From positions 24,656,134-24,720,133 of the forward strand of contig CM051040.1 of the NCBI GenBank assembly GCA_027627225.1: DNA of 64,000 nucleotides, read 5' to 3'. This document shows positions 44,260 to 57,245 of this stretch, in pieces (within the stretch, counting starts at the first letter, position 1; each line of letters begins with the position of its first letter). A model generated the notes under the pieces. The model was not told where the DNA came from. It made no database searches and saw nothing but the letters and a program-made list of their open reading frames with translations. The stretch is from Congeria kusceri. Lineage: Eukaryota > Mollusca > Bivalvia > Myida > Dreissenidae. Position numbers and translations under genes: made by a program.

Positions 44260-47200
44260 TTCATTAACTAGAAGTTACAATTTGTATTGTTTCTCCTTAG
44301 AAGTGTCAATGTTGACACAGAGAAAGGTTAAACCACTGAACAGGTTAATTTTGTAAATACACGTAAACTGATCTTTAATGTGATTTTATGGAAATAATTT
44401 ATCTAAAAAGAACATGATGAATATTCCTTTTTCATATACAGAAGACTAGTGATAGCTATTTACATGAGTATTCTATATTTATTGTAGTGCGACTATTGAT
44501 CGATTAGTTCAAGCTATTCTACTCATGCCGTCGGCGTCGGCGTAAACTCTGGTTTAGGTTTGCGAGCAACATGTACATATGTTACTACTACAGATATTCA
44601 ATTAAAACTTCACACATGTCTTCGAAGTCATTATGTAAGGTAACTCACCAAGGTCCATTTCTCTGACCTGCAATTTAGCAGAATTTAGCACTCTTGTTAC
44701 AATGAAATGTTTAATTTCATCTTCAACATTTAGATCAAGATGTTAGTTACATATTGATTATTTAAACTTATTTCATTAAAGACAAAAACAAATTTTCAAT
44801 CTACGTCATAAAGAAGATTAACAAGATAAGATCCTTGTTAACTAACACTTGCTACTGAGAACGTTTCTTAAGAGTAAATTAATCAACACAATAGCATTCT
44901 ACTATTGATGTCACAATGCCATTTTCTAGCAGAAATGAGACTAATGCACAACAAAACTGCTCGTAAATGGGATAACTTCACCACAACGGATTCAACTGGG
45001 AGCTGAATGATTGTACTGTGCCCCAGTAGGATGAAGTCGGGGGAAGTTGATGGAGATCTGCCGCCATTCTGACGTGCAAATCCATCAGCAAACTTGGGTA
45101 TAGAGGTGACAGACTAATCAACAAAACCAACTAATGCGTGATAACTGACATCAAACTTATTGATGAACAGTATTGATGTTTCTGCCCAAAACGAACTTCA
45201 CTTCGTTCAACTCAATGCGCATCAGTTTTTCCAATACCTGTTATAACTTTTTACCTGTGATATGTACATTTAAATAAGGAATAAAAACTTGTACAACCTC
45301 ATATGAACATGCGTAAATATGTGTAACAATTATGCGTAAAGACTGTGACAGATAGTGTGGCAGAGTATGTCACTGCGTTAAAAATGATATAGCCCTCATT
45401 TTATGAAATAACTACATTATTGGCGAATTTTGATTCTTTGATGTTGAATTTCATTTTCAAAACACACAGCCAACCATACCAGTCCATATTTTGAACCTTA
45501 CACACCGTTTTGCATCTATCACAGTTATAACTGTAAATCTACATTAATCCTTACGTGTGCTTGTTTTGTTTATCGTCTGTCGTTTGAATAAATTTCACCT
45601 TAGAACTGAAATTACATTAATTTGGCATTTAAAAAAGCTTTAATCGTATTTTTATATTGTAATGCTTTTACTGTGAAAAATTGGATATCCTATTATGTGT
45701 ACCTGTATAATGCACGTGCTAACCATTTTGTAAATTAAATGGATTACTTTCTTTCAGGAACTTTTGTACTGAGAATGCTCTCAATAGTTCAAAGATTCAA
45801 GAGTATGTATTAAAGGCACCCAATCTACATTGACCATAACCATAAACAAAGAAAAAATATATCTTACAGCATGAAACAGTTGTTCAACAATGCTTAATAT
45901 AACGAATAGCGTCTGCCACAAAAGGCTTTTCTTAATATTATATTGTTAATAATTGGAAAAAAGAATGCCATACATAGGTTGATAGATGTGCAAACTGATT
46001 TATATGGATCAACAAACATTGTATGAAGTATTGTTTTCATAGTGTATAAGATAGTTATATCATTCAGTAGTGTGCACTGACGGACGTATAATTGGAACTA
46101 ACTTGCCGACACAACCGAAAATTCACAAGTTGTGACATTCAGAATGTCAACAAATATCACATTTTCACTATATGACCACTACATATAAGTTTACGATTTT
46201 TCAATTGATCTGGTGGTTATAAATTGGTGCAGGGCTAGTATTCACAATATTCCTTAAGGGAGTTTTAACTTACGTTGTATATATAGTGAACTTTTCTGAT
46301 ACAGTTTTCTTTGTGAAATCCACTTATTTATTAGTACAAAATGGTACAATTGTTAATATCGAAACAACAATTATTAGTTTAAAAGATTTTTATGTGAAAA
46401 GACATATACATAACACAGTAAGAGGATTAAATAATTTTATGAATTTAAGATATTTTTTTACTTAAGTTTTCCCGTAGGAGCTTTGTGAATACGGGCCCTA
46501 CAATTACATTTCAGCACAGTGGATAATGATACCGGATATTGTGACATTATAATTCTAAATTAACTATCAAGTCCGCATTTCTATATTATTTTTTTTATGA
46601 TTCATGTAGTATTTTGATTATATATTATTTAATTCGATAGTTTATTATCAATGTAGAGGTTTGAGTTCATATACCAGTACTTAATTTGTTTAATTTTTTT
46701 ATTTAACTATATTTGCTAATTAAATACATTAATTTTGTAATTGCATTATGATTTTGAAAGGGAAACTCAAAAAGGGCCTCGGTATATTGAGCAATTAAAT
46801 GCTAACGGGGACACTTAATAACATGTTTAACGTTCCCTTTTACTTGGCAGTTCTTTTTATGAACCTTGTGCTAACCGTCTCAAGACAGTTCTTTCTATGA
46901 ACTTTGTACTTACCATCTCAAGCATTTAAAAGAAAGATCTTTTTCGTTTTGTTATTATTTTAATTGATATTCACCACAAATAACAAGTTACCTGGAGGCG
47001 ACCTCACGAAAGCACTTGTTTTAATGGACTGCACTAAATGTAAAGCACACCGGTCCATGTATGTGGAGATGGGATATAAGATAATTTGATATGAGAACAT
47101 GCCTGTCATCAATTCAGTGATTTAGTCTTATTAAGAAGCCGTGCTACAAATTGAGTGTTATTGCCAATATAAAAAGTACTTCAATGTTTTCCCAGGACTC
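44260..47200. other. Non-coding AT-rich stretch
   Basis: No gene was recognised. A direct repeat of about 40 bp with spacing near 45 (CAGTTCTTT.TATGAAC.TTGT) lies at 46848-46925. Confidence 0.4.
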
Positions 47201-47230
47201 AAATGAAGAAAAAAGGACAAACTCCAATTC

Positions 47231-47304
47231 ACTACGCGTTTCGACTTTAATAGTCTTCATCGGGTATGAATATAAACAAAATACATTATGACGTCATGAC
47301 GTCA
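47231..47304 (-). other. Hammerhead-like half motif next to tandem CRE palindromes
   Basis: The minus strand reads CCGATGA, then a GACT/AGTC stem with a short loop, then GAAACG, resembling the CUGAUGA-stem II-GAAA core of hammerhead ribozymes but with C for the second core base. Stems I and III are not evident. On the plus strand just downstream two TGACGTCA octamers abut (47289-47296, 47297-47304). Confidence 0.3.
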
Positions 47305-47399
47305 CGTAACGTCATTTTTGGCGTACTTTTTCACATAGAATGAACTATATACAATTGTTATATAAGTTTCACAATACAACTATGTAAAAGTACATGTTT

Positions 47400-50300
47400 A
47401 TATTAATATCAATAACATATTTTATTAAATATATAATTAAATAAATATATAACTTATTTAACACACAATAAATAGAATGCAGGATTATAATTGATACAAA
47501 GTCACTGTAAGTGACTGCAAAATATTATAAATAAAAGCAAAATATTATAAATAAAAGTAACAAACTGCACCATTTATTATAAAAAGTTTTAGGAATCCAT
47601 GAAACAGTAATTATGAAAAAATAAATAGGTAATACTAAGTAAATAGAACTGTAAAATATTGTACATTGAAAAACTATTATTTTCAAAACTAAATAGTATA
47701 CACAATTTTTTAATTAAGTCCCTTAGGATGTTTAGTTTCCAATGTATGTATCCAGGACAAGTATAGTTAGTCATTTATAAATCTATCACATTAAATTTAA
47801 CAAAAGAGACAATTTATATGGTAAGCAAATATAAAATTAGTTTGTCATAATTTAAAACTGTATGGTTTTAGTTAATTTCGGAATATGAATACGGCCAGTA
47901 AAAAGAATTTTAGAATGTAAATGGCAAAACTATCTGGATAAAAGCTACAATAGGCGGGAATATATAGAGGATATTTGTTTGCACGAGTGAAAATATGTAA
48001 ATTGTCTCCCATTCCGGTGATGATATCACGCCTGATCACACCAAAAAGAAACACATTTTCTTTTTATTTTAATGCTATTGAGTATTCTTTACATTTGAAT
48101 TATTTTGAAGGGAATTTTAACTCGATGTTTTTAACTTTATGTCAGTACTATTTTCTCTTTAATGCGTAGTAATCGGCGTTAGTAATAAACATTCCTGCGC
48201 CATGTTGGATTACGATAAAATGTACCGTTGGATAAGTTAAACAATTTAAAGCGCAAAATGTTTGACTCTAGGCATTATCATAGCGTGTTTACAGTACAAC
48301 AGTCTACTATGCTGTACAGTATATTCACAGGCAACGCTGAATCCAGGTTTCTAAATTTATTCGGCGTAGCTGTCTAAGATCACTTTTGACCCAGATTTTC
48401 TTGCTATAATTATGCAGCGGGAAAATTGAATGCCAATAGAATTGGGCAAATTTTCTAATTCTAGGGAATGCAAACTTCAAACAATGGTTTAACGTATACC
48501 AATAACTGTTGCATACTTTTGGGAATTAAACTTTACATAATTGTTTACATACGCGGTTAAAATGAAGTTATAAACATATCTTCAACATATAATCTAGAAC
48601 TGAGGCTAATTATGAACGTATTTTGTCATTGTATGCCATAAACAGAATGCTATATTCATTCACGTAACGAAATAACTGTTTTGTTTAGCCTACATTTATA
48701 TAAGCGGTACGCTCTATAAATAGCAATTGTGCAATGTTCCCATTCATAAATCTCATTCACAGTGTTGCCATTCCATGTAGCCCATTGATTCTAGCGAGTT
48801 CATCACATTCCAGAAACAGTAGTGTCATTCTAAAAATAACGCGCGTAGCTAGCAACCGTTGTATAGCTGTGTTAATATACTCGTACATGCATCAATAATA
48901 GCGTTCAGAGAATCATAAACCTAAAAATTTCAATAAATTGGGAATTTATATTTATTAACTTACTGTTAATTTGAATTAAAATTGTGGTTACGATTTATTA
49001 ACGATTATTTACAATTGCATCTTTCTATCAACTTCTCCAGTAGATGTTATTTAATATATAAAAAGCTGCTACATGTTCTATAGATAAAATGTTATGAAAG
49101 ATGAATCGGAATGCGTCGAATTGTTATTCGCGTAGCATGAATTCACAATTTGCAATACTAATTATACACAGGAACCCATGATATATAATTTTTACTGATA
49201 TAATTTAAAATCGTCATAGTCAAATGAATTTTTATGGTTGCGTTATCAAAAATAAAGTCTAAACATTTCAAAAATTGCCGAATGTTCCCTGACTATTGCT
49301 TTTTATTGGGATACACAGTAAACATGTTTATTTGACTTCAAATTGTTATTGTATTAGATAACTAACATGAATGCTATATTACGGGTACTATAAAAATAAC
49401 TATATAGACTCGTCTAATACATAATAATTTTAATTCATTCCCGAAATTATGTTCTTACATTGTTAATTTGTTAAATTGGCTCGACAAACTTAGATAACAA
49501 TTATGTTAACATAAATTATTTTGGTTATTCATATATCACTGGTGGAAACAAAGAGCTGTATGATTGGTTTATTAACAGCATAGATATTAATTTTAATTTA
49601 ATTTAATTGTTAAATTAATAAATTTATCTCAAATGAACTTTTGGGTCCGAGAAGTTTTCTTATAGTGACCGAAAAATCTGGGGTCCAATAAGTCTAATAT
49701 TGGTGGAGACCAAAAAATCTGGGGTCTGAGAAGTCACGTAATCGATCATCTTGGCCGTCTGTTTAGGTCATTTTTAAATGACATCTCAATATTAATTTCA
49801 ACGCCGATTGTCTTTTTTAAAGACATTTCTTGTTTAAGTTTAAATACATGCAATGGATACACGTAGTTGTTGAATAATGTCCAGCTTTAAAATCAAGAAG
49901 TTAACACTCACTGCTAGGTTTAAATATTTTTCTGATAAGAGTACGTATTGAAAGCGAAAGTGCGTTCAGTTTTCCGAAATTCAGATTTTCTAAATAGGTT
50001 ACAGTCACGACATTCAAACGCACATGTGTTTTCGCAAGCCATTCAAGATGATTAAACTCGTAGGTGTGCGTTAAAATGTAAAACAACAAAATATGTACTG
50101 TGAAAGAGTGTTCTGAAATGGATTACTTATACGTTTAAAGTGTTTTCTATATTAATTATTCGGATTTAACAACACATTTGGATTAAAAGTCGGTCAAGAC
50201 TTTCAAGAAAACAAGATGGCGGAGAATTAAACGCTGAACACTTTTTATTATAACACATTGAATACTTAAAAACTTAAGAGTGATTATTGGATATAAAGAA

Positions 50301-50900
50301 TTAATACACATAAAACAATATATAAGTATGTGCTAAATGAACACAAATTATTACTTACGGGTACATTGGATTCTTGTTGGATTGTGGAATTGTTGTTGTT
50401 GTTGTTGTTGAATTGGATAACCGGCAATACAGCAATTATGTAAACAAAGGCAGACTACTGTTCATAGCAGCATAATGGATGCTAAAATAAAGTTTGGACC
50501 AAAAAGACAAGCTTCAATGCCTTGTGGGTAAAACTTGTACTCGCAAGGCATTGTCTGTTCTATGTCTCCTTGGCTCAATACGACTGATGAAAATTCAAGA
50601 GATAATAAGAGATAAGACACTTCAATATATCATAGAGGTATTCTTAACATTTGCTGTTATTAATCTTTACTACTTTTCTTTTTTGATTAATCTGTATGAT
50701 AATTGGTGACAACGCCTACAATTAAATATTGTTCAAATCAAATAAAAACAAGTAGTCCCTCACTGTGAGTTATATAGGGATGTATCTCACTGTTATTTTT
50801 CTATATTTCACTACTTAGCATTAAATAAAGTCATTTATTTAAACCGAAACAATTAAATCATTTGCTGCAACAGAAATAAGAGCACATCTATTTAAAGAGT
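47400..50900. other. Non-coding AT-rich stretch
   Basis: Nothing was recognised beyond a (GTT)n run (50388-50410), a 19-bp direct duplication (47519-47560), a short repeated GAAAAATCTGGGGTC block (49665-49730) and one weak minus-strand exon-like frame ending CTAGCA|GTGAGT (about 49912-50050). Confidence 0.4.
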
Positions 50901-50917
50901 GTATGTACGATCTTACA

Positions 50918-53107
50918 ACCGATATCACGGGGGATATCGTAAAGTGAAATCTGGATACCTTTAAGCCAACCGATATCAGGGGGGGATATCGTAAAGTGAA
51001 ATCTGGATACCTTTAAGTGAGACAAAAAACAGCTGCTGCTCAAAATGGCCGGTTTTGAAACAAATGCCGGATGTTTTTATATGGTTCGTACAGCTTTTTT
51101 ACCGATTTTCATCCAAAGAATATGCTCATGTGAACCAATATTCCATGTAATCACGTGTTTCATTTCAAGACTATAACGTTTCATATAAAAAAGTTATTGA
51201 AGGTACAGTTTGTGCAGGTGTGTTGTTGAATTGTCGATCTCATAACGTTTATTCGAATTTTTAATAGTTTTTGAAGACAAGTTCATACCCTTTTATGACT
51301 ATCGAAATAACAACTGGTAATCAGGTATTATCGTTTGCAAAGCAAAGACATTGATTTGCAGACATACAGCTCAATCAGTCCATCCATCCATATACACATC
51401 TCCATTATTTACATTAAATATATCAATCGTTTTGTATATACGTTGTTGAAACCATTACACTTTAACGTTTGAGTATTAAATAATTACCTTATTGAATTGA
51501 ATTAATATCAGCAAAACTATGAAATAACTAATATAATAATTTAATGAATTATCAAAATCACATTAATATCGTTGTGCAACGGTTCGAATGATATTCTATT
51601 GTTACATATGAGGTAATTAAATATTGATTAATTCATTTGATTGATCTGCATATAAATTATAAACATTATTAAATAATTATTAAAGACTTCAACGGCTATG
51701 ATCAGATGACCACTTTCTGTCCATTCACAGTTGACCCAGGAAAACTGTTCACTAGCGGTAGCAGTCCAACAATAAAGTGGAACTAACAATGTGCTGCTGG
51801 TGTTTAGATTGTATCATATCAACAGTTTATGAAATTAATAAATATGTTAAATATTCACCATTCAGTATTGAAGTAGTATCATAATATGTGTTTATTGTAT
51901 CATCCGTTTATATGTATTATATTGTTTGAAAACATGATAAAAATATGAATGCATGATTAAATTAAATCAGGTAATTTCAATGTTTTAAGTTGTCATATGC
52001 GATACTCTTATAAATTATTATTTTATCATATGTCCCATACTGGCAATTAGTATATAAGAAAATAATTAATGAGATCAGTATACAAAGAGATCAAGAACAA
52101 TGATTAGCAATGTACAAAATTAAATGCCAATAGAGCTGGGACGGCTAACCAGCAATTGGGTCTACTTAAACAATTTAGCATTCTTGATCTGATCTGTCAG
52201 GGAATGCATAACAACTCTTTATCACTCGAATTTTAAATGGGTATAGTCAATACTCTGTACATATTATTTGTAGCATTAAACTGAAAACAATAACTTCCAG
52301 ATATTCAAGCAACTTTATTTATCAATTTACAGCTCAAGTATTGCAACCCAATACATATAGAACAGCCTCTTTTCCAAGGCAAGATGATGGTGCTTGCAGT
52401 ATCATAAAACTGGATAACTCTGTAAAAGAAAGGCACAATATATAAATATCTTTTAATTACATGTATACGATTCAATTAATTAATTGGTTTTATCTACATC
52501 GTATTATATGGCCGGTATACACATACCAAATGATCTGAGGTTTTAACATCATTTATCAATAATAAAACCAATAAACGATGCAGATATGTATAGTGTGCAT
52601 GGTACTTGTTATGGTAATGCCTGATTACCAGTTGTTATTTTGTACTTAAAGTCGTCACCAGAAATATTTGTGAGCTTAAAGTATGTTTTTGCAGCCTTAA
52701 AGTATGAATATTTGCTCTAGAAGTGTCAAACTTGGCTATTGTGTAAGAGTAATGATAAATTGCATATCGATAGTCATAAAATGGTATGAAATTGTCTTCA
52801 AACTATTAAAAATGCGAAAAACTGTTGAGAGATCGACAAGTCAACAACAAACCTGCACACACTGTATCTTCAATAACTTTTTTATATGAAAAGTTATCGT
52901 CTTAAAATAAAACACGTGATTTCATGGAATATTTGGCCACAACATGAGCATATTCTTGGGTTTAAAAATGGAAAAAGCTGTACTAACCATAGGAAAGCAT
53001 CCAACTTTTGTTTCGAAACCGGCCATTTAGATCACCAGCTGTTTTGTGCCTCACTCAAAGGTATCCAGAGCTCACTTTACGATCTCCCCCCTGCGATATA
53101 TTGACAT
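50918..53107. mobile_element. Non-autonomous element with terminal inverted repeats of about 400 bp
   Basis: The left end (50968-51340) reappears inverted at 52607-53107. Matching blocks run from GATCGTAAAGTGA, CTGGATACCTTT, AATGGCCGGTTT, AGAATATGCTCATG, TATTCCATG and ATCACGTGTTT to AAAAAAGTTATTGAAG, TGTTGTTGA..TGTCGATCTC and AATAACAACTGGTAATCAGG. The right arm carries an extra 110 bp or so near 52640-52757. Outer ends are CAGGGGGG...CCCCCCTG flanked on both sides by CGATAT, a possible 6-bp target duplication. The outermost 51 bp is duplicated at the left end (50921, 50972). The interior (51340-52607) is AT-rich with no transposase, so the element would be mobilised in trans. Superfamily unknown. 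Confidence 0.88.
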
Positions 53108-53129
53108 AAAATAAAATAAAAACCCGATA

Positions 53130-53350
53130 AAGTTAATATCCATATACTTCGTTTAAAATGGAAGAAAAGTTAATAAAACCGTTGTTGAAAAACGCATAAT
53201 TGGCTTCCTTTTAATAAAAAAACTATTTTTCGTCTGTAAAGCCGGAATCTCCACTACATGTATATACGTTGACTCAACAGTTGTTTTAGGTTACACAACA
53301 CTAATAAACGATGCAAAGGTCGACACTCGTGTTTATTGATTTATTTGATA
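53130..53350 (+). repeat. Dispersed repeat, copy B
   Basis: This is the partner of 9500-9712, in the same orientation. It begins just after the right end of the long-TIR element. No coding potential. Confidence 0.7.
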
Positions 53351-53639
53351 TTATAGTGTTTCCTTCGCCGTGTTTATGTTGATCTGTCGTCTTTTGAAGT
53401 AATATTGTCACTTTCTTCTGTCTATTAAGAAAATACTGTATATGAATGATCGTACATACACACTTTAATGCTGGGTCAAGGACCAACTTCTTACTTTATC
53501 GACATATGACACGTCTCAAGATTATTATTTTATAAAAGTGTATAACTAGTGAAGCAAAAAAAAGAACAACAAGAAACATGGACATTACACGAAAACCAAA
53601 TTTTTCGAACGAAATGCATTAAAGTCAGCACACAAATTT

Positions 53640-54560
53640 CTTTTTAGTTATGATGACCCCACCATTCCCATATGCAATCCCAAGCGAGGCCTAGATATAA
53701 GGTGTCTAGATATGAAGTTTCATTAAAATATCTCAATGTGTTTTAAAGCTATTGAGCGGAAGCCGTTTTTTTTTTTTAGTAACGGTGACCTCGACCTTGA
53801 CCCCACCCACAATATACGCAATCCCAAGCAAGATCTCGAGTAAAGGTATCTATGTATGAAGTTTCATTAAAATATCTCATTGTGTTCTGAAGTTATTGAG
53901 CAAAAACCCGTTTTAATATTTTTAGTCACGGTGACATTGACCTTGATCCCACCCACCCCATAAGCAATCCCAAGCAAGGTCTTAATATAAGGTATCTGTG
54001 TATTTCATTGAAATATCTCAGTTCGTTCTCAAGTTATTGAGCGGAAACAGTTTTTTCTATTTTTAGTAACAGTGAACTTGACCTTGACCCCACCCACCCT
54101 ATATGCAATCCCAAGCGAGGTCTCAAAATAAGGTATCTATGCATTAAATTTCATTAAAATAGCTCAATGCGTTCTCCAGTTATTGAGCGGAAACAATATA
54201 TATATATTTAGTTACAGTGACATTGACCTTGACTTCACCCATTCCATATGCCATGCCTAGTGAGGTCTCAATATAAGGTATTTATGTTTTAAGTTTCATT
54301 AAAATATCTCAATGCATTATCAAGTTATTGAGCGAAAACAGTTTTTCTATTTTTAGTAACAGTGACCTTAACCTTAATCCCACCCACCCTATATGCAATC
54401 ACAAGCGAGGTCTTCCTATAAGTTATCTATGTTTAAAGTTTCATTACAATAACTGTATCCGTTCTTGAGATAGAGAGCGGAAGCGAAAAGTTGATGCCGC
54501 CTCTACGCCCGCCCGTACACCCGCCCGCCCAACGACATGCGCCAATCTAATAACCGAAAA
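53640..54560 (+). repeat. Degenerate tandem array R4 with CGCCCGCCC end
   Basis: About six units of about 143 bp share GTGACCTTGACCTTGACCCC, ACCCACCCTATATGCAATCC, CAAGCGAGGTCTCAATATAA and AAGTTTCATTAAAATATCTC, then AGTTATTGAGCGGAAAC. The array ends near 54500 with CGCCCGCCCGTACACCCGCC. No coding frame. Confidence 0.92.
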
Positions 54561-55690
54561 AAATTGGTTTATAATTTAGTAATTACAAATAAACACACAG
54601 ATGAATATGGGGAATATCTATGAGAAATAAAATCTAAAGGTTACTAATTCTATGTTAAACATAGTTGATACGGTTTAGAGAAATAGTACAACATGCTGGA
54701 GAATCAACAACTGAAAAAATATTTCGTATGTATCCAATCACTGCCAATCGTTATAAAACGTAATGAATTACCAATTGGAAAATGTGTAACAGACATTAAT
54801 ATTTCCTAATCGTTTACATCATTATTATCACCAATAATATCATTAACATCACCACAGACATTACTTATGTCATAATTGATCAACATGATTAGCACCGTCA
54901 CTTATATAATAACCTTTGGCATTGGCAAATTTAAATGACAAATAAAATCATCACACAATATTTTCATTAATATCAAAATTGAAAAATGCCAAATATCTTC
55001 TTAAGTGTCACCATCATCGCTAACATCATCACCATTTTCATAGACGTTAACGACATAATTTGACATACAATATGTAATGAATGAAATATTTGCCACCGTC
55101 ACTAAAGTTATCGTCAACAACAACGTCATTGAAATCCTCCGCGTCATAAGCAGCATTAATTATTCCATACTTCCATGAAATGTATTGTATCAAGTCACAC
55201 TCATCCATCAGTAAGAAAAGTCTCCATATTCCCGTATTACAAAGGCACAGACGTGTTACTTATTATTGAAGGTTTCAATTATACTGACGATACGTCATCT
55301 TCCGCACAGTATACAATACGCTCATGTCGTGTTCATTTGCGTGCGGCGTTTTCATTTAAAGGTAAGATAAATTGCTCAAAACTTTAATAATGTAATTGTA
55401 TTTTTGTTTTTCTAAATTGTATAGTAACTTATTTAGTTTAGTGTATAAGTGTATGTTATTAAACGAGTTAGTTTTCAGGAGTTGTAAAAAGACGCAAACT
55501 AAAGGTGTAAATTAATAGATATAAACGAATGACATTAAAGCAGATACACATTAAATGGATAATCAATGACGTATTGAACGAATATTTATAAAAAAAATAT
55601 TCTCGTATGTTTTTGGGAAGACAAAGAAAATTAAATTTATTTTGTTTTTGGAAACATAATTATTTTATTATTTCTTTCTTAAACACAGTG
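54561..55690. other. Non-coding stretch with CATCATC-type low complexity
   Basis: Short AT-rich words with repeated ATTA/CATCA/CACC (about 54800-55160). No exon or RNA gene was recognised. Confidence 0.4.
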
Positions 55691-55699
55691 TTTCATTTA

Positions 55700-57245
55700 T
55701 TAATCCCCGCCGCGAAGCAGGAGGGGATTATAGAAATGCCCTTCGTCCGTCTGTCCGTCTGTCCGTCCATCCGTCCGTCCATCCGTCCGTCTGTCCGTCC
55801 GTCTGTCTGTCCGTCTGTCCGTTACATTTTCGTGTCCGCTCCATATCTCCTATACCCTTTGAAGGATTTTCATGAAACTTGGCTTAACTGTTTAGGTCAT
55901 TGAGACGATGTGCAGAAGGCATGAGTTAGTCACGCCGGGGCAAGGTCAAGGTCACACTTGAAGGTCAAGTATTCGAGCCTCCATTTCGTGTCCGCTCCAT
56001 ATCTCCTATACCCTTTGAAGGATTTTCATGAAACTTGGCTCAACTGTTTAGGTCATTGAGACGATGTGCAGAAGGCATGAGTCAGTCACGCCGGCGCAAG
56101 GTCAAGGTCACACTTGAAGGTCAAGTATTCGAGCCTCCATTTCGTGTCCGCTCCATATCTCCTATACCCTTTGAAGGATTTTCATGAAACTTGGCTCAAA
56201 TGTCTAGGTCATTAAGACGATGTGCGGAAGGCATGAGTCAGTCATGCCGGCTGAAGAACAACGTCACACTTGAAGGTCAAATAATCGAGCCTCCATTTCG
56301 TGTCCGCTCCATATCTCCTATGCCTTTTGAAGGATTTTTATGAAACTTGGCTCAAATGTTTAGGTCAATGAGACAATGTGCAGAAGGCACGAGTCAGTTA
56401 CGCCGGCTTAAGGTCAAGGTCACACTTGAGGGTCAAATATTCGAGCCTCCATTTCGTGTCTGCTCCATATCTCCTATTCCTTTTGCAGGATTTTCATGAA
56501 ACTTGGCTCAGATGTTAAGGTACTTGAGACGATGTGCAGAAGGCATGGGCCTTTCACGCCAGTTCAAGGTCAAGGTCACACTTGAAGGTCAAATTTATGA
56601 GCCTCCATTTTTGTGTCCGTTTTTCGTGTCAGCTTCATATCCCCCATACCCTTTGAAGGATTTCATAAAAACTTGGCTCAAATGTTTTGCTCATTGAGAC
56701 CATGTGCAGAAGGCATAAGCCAGTCACGCCAACTCAAGGTCAAGGTCACACTTGAAGGTTGAATGTTTGAGTCTGTATTTTCATGTCCGTTCTATATCTC
56801 CTGTGCCCTTTAAAGGATTTTCATGACATTTTGCTCAAATGTTTATCACATTGAGGCAATGTGCAGAAGGAATGTGGCAGTCACGCCACCTCAAGGCCAA
56901 GGTCACGCTTGAAGGTCAAATGTTTGAGCCTCCATTTTTGTGTCTGCTCCATATATCCTATGCCCTTTGAAGGATTTTCATAACACTTGGCTCAAATGTT
57001 TATCACATTAATCGATGTGGAGAAGGCATGGAGCAGTCTTGCCACCTCAAGGTCAAGGCCACACTTAAAGATCAAATGTTTGAGCCTCCATTTTCGTGTC
57101 AGCTCCCTATCTAAATTTCTGAAACTATACTTTCAAATCTGGTCCAACTGTGCCAGATTAAGGTCAGCGTGATACTTCAAAGTCACCTTTAAAATCTAAT
57201 GAAGGATCACGGCGGAGGATGTAGCTGTCCTTTGGACTGCCTTGT
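55700..57245 (+). repeat. Degenerate tandem array R5 opening with (GTCC/GTCT)n
   Basis: It opens with CCCCGCCGCGAAGCAGGAGG and a GTCCGTCTGTCCGTCC microsatellite (55746-55822). About nine units of about 157 bp follow with TTCGTGTCCGCTCCATATCT, CTTTGAAGGATTTTCATGAA, ACTTGGCTCAAATGTTTAGG and CAAGGTCAAGGTCACACTTG. Identity falls from the first units towards the last. The microsatellite is at the start here, whereas in R2-R4 it is at the end, so R5 is in the opposite polarity. Confidence 0.93.
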
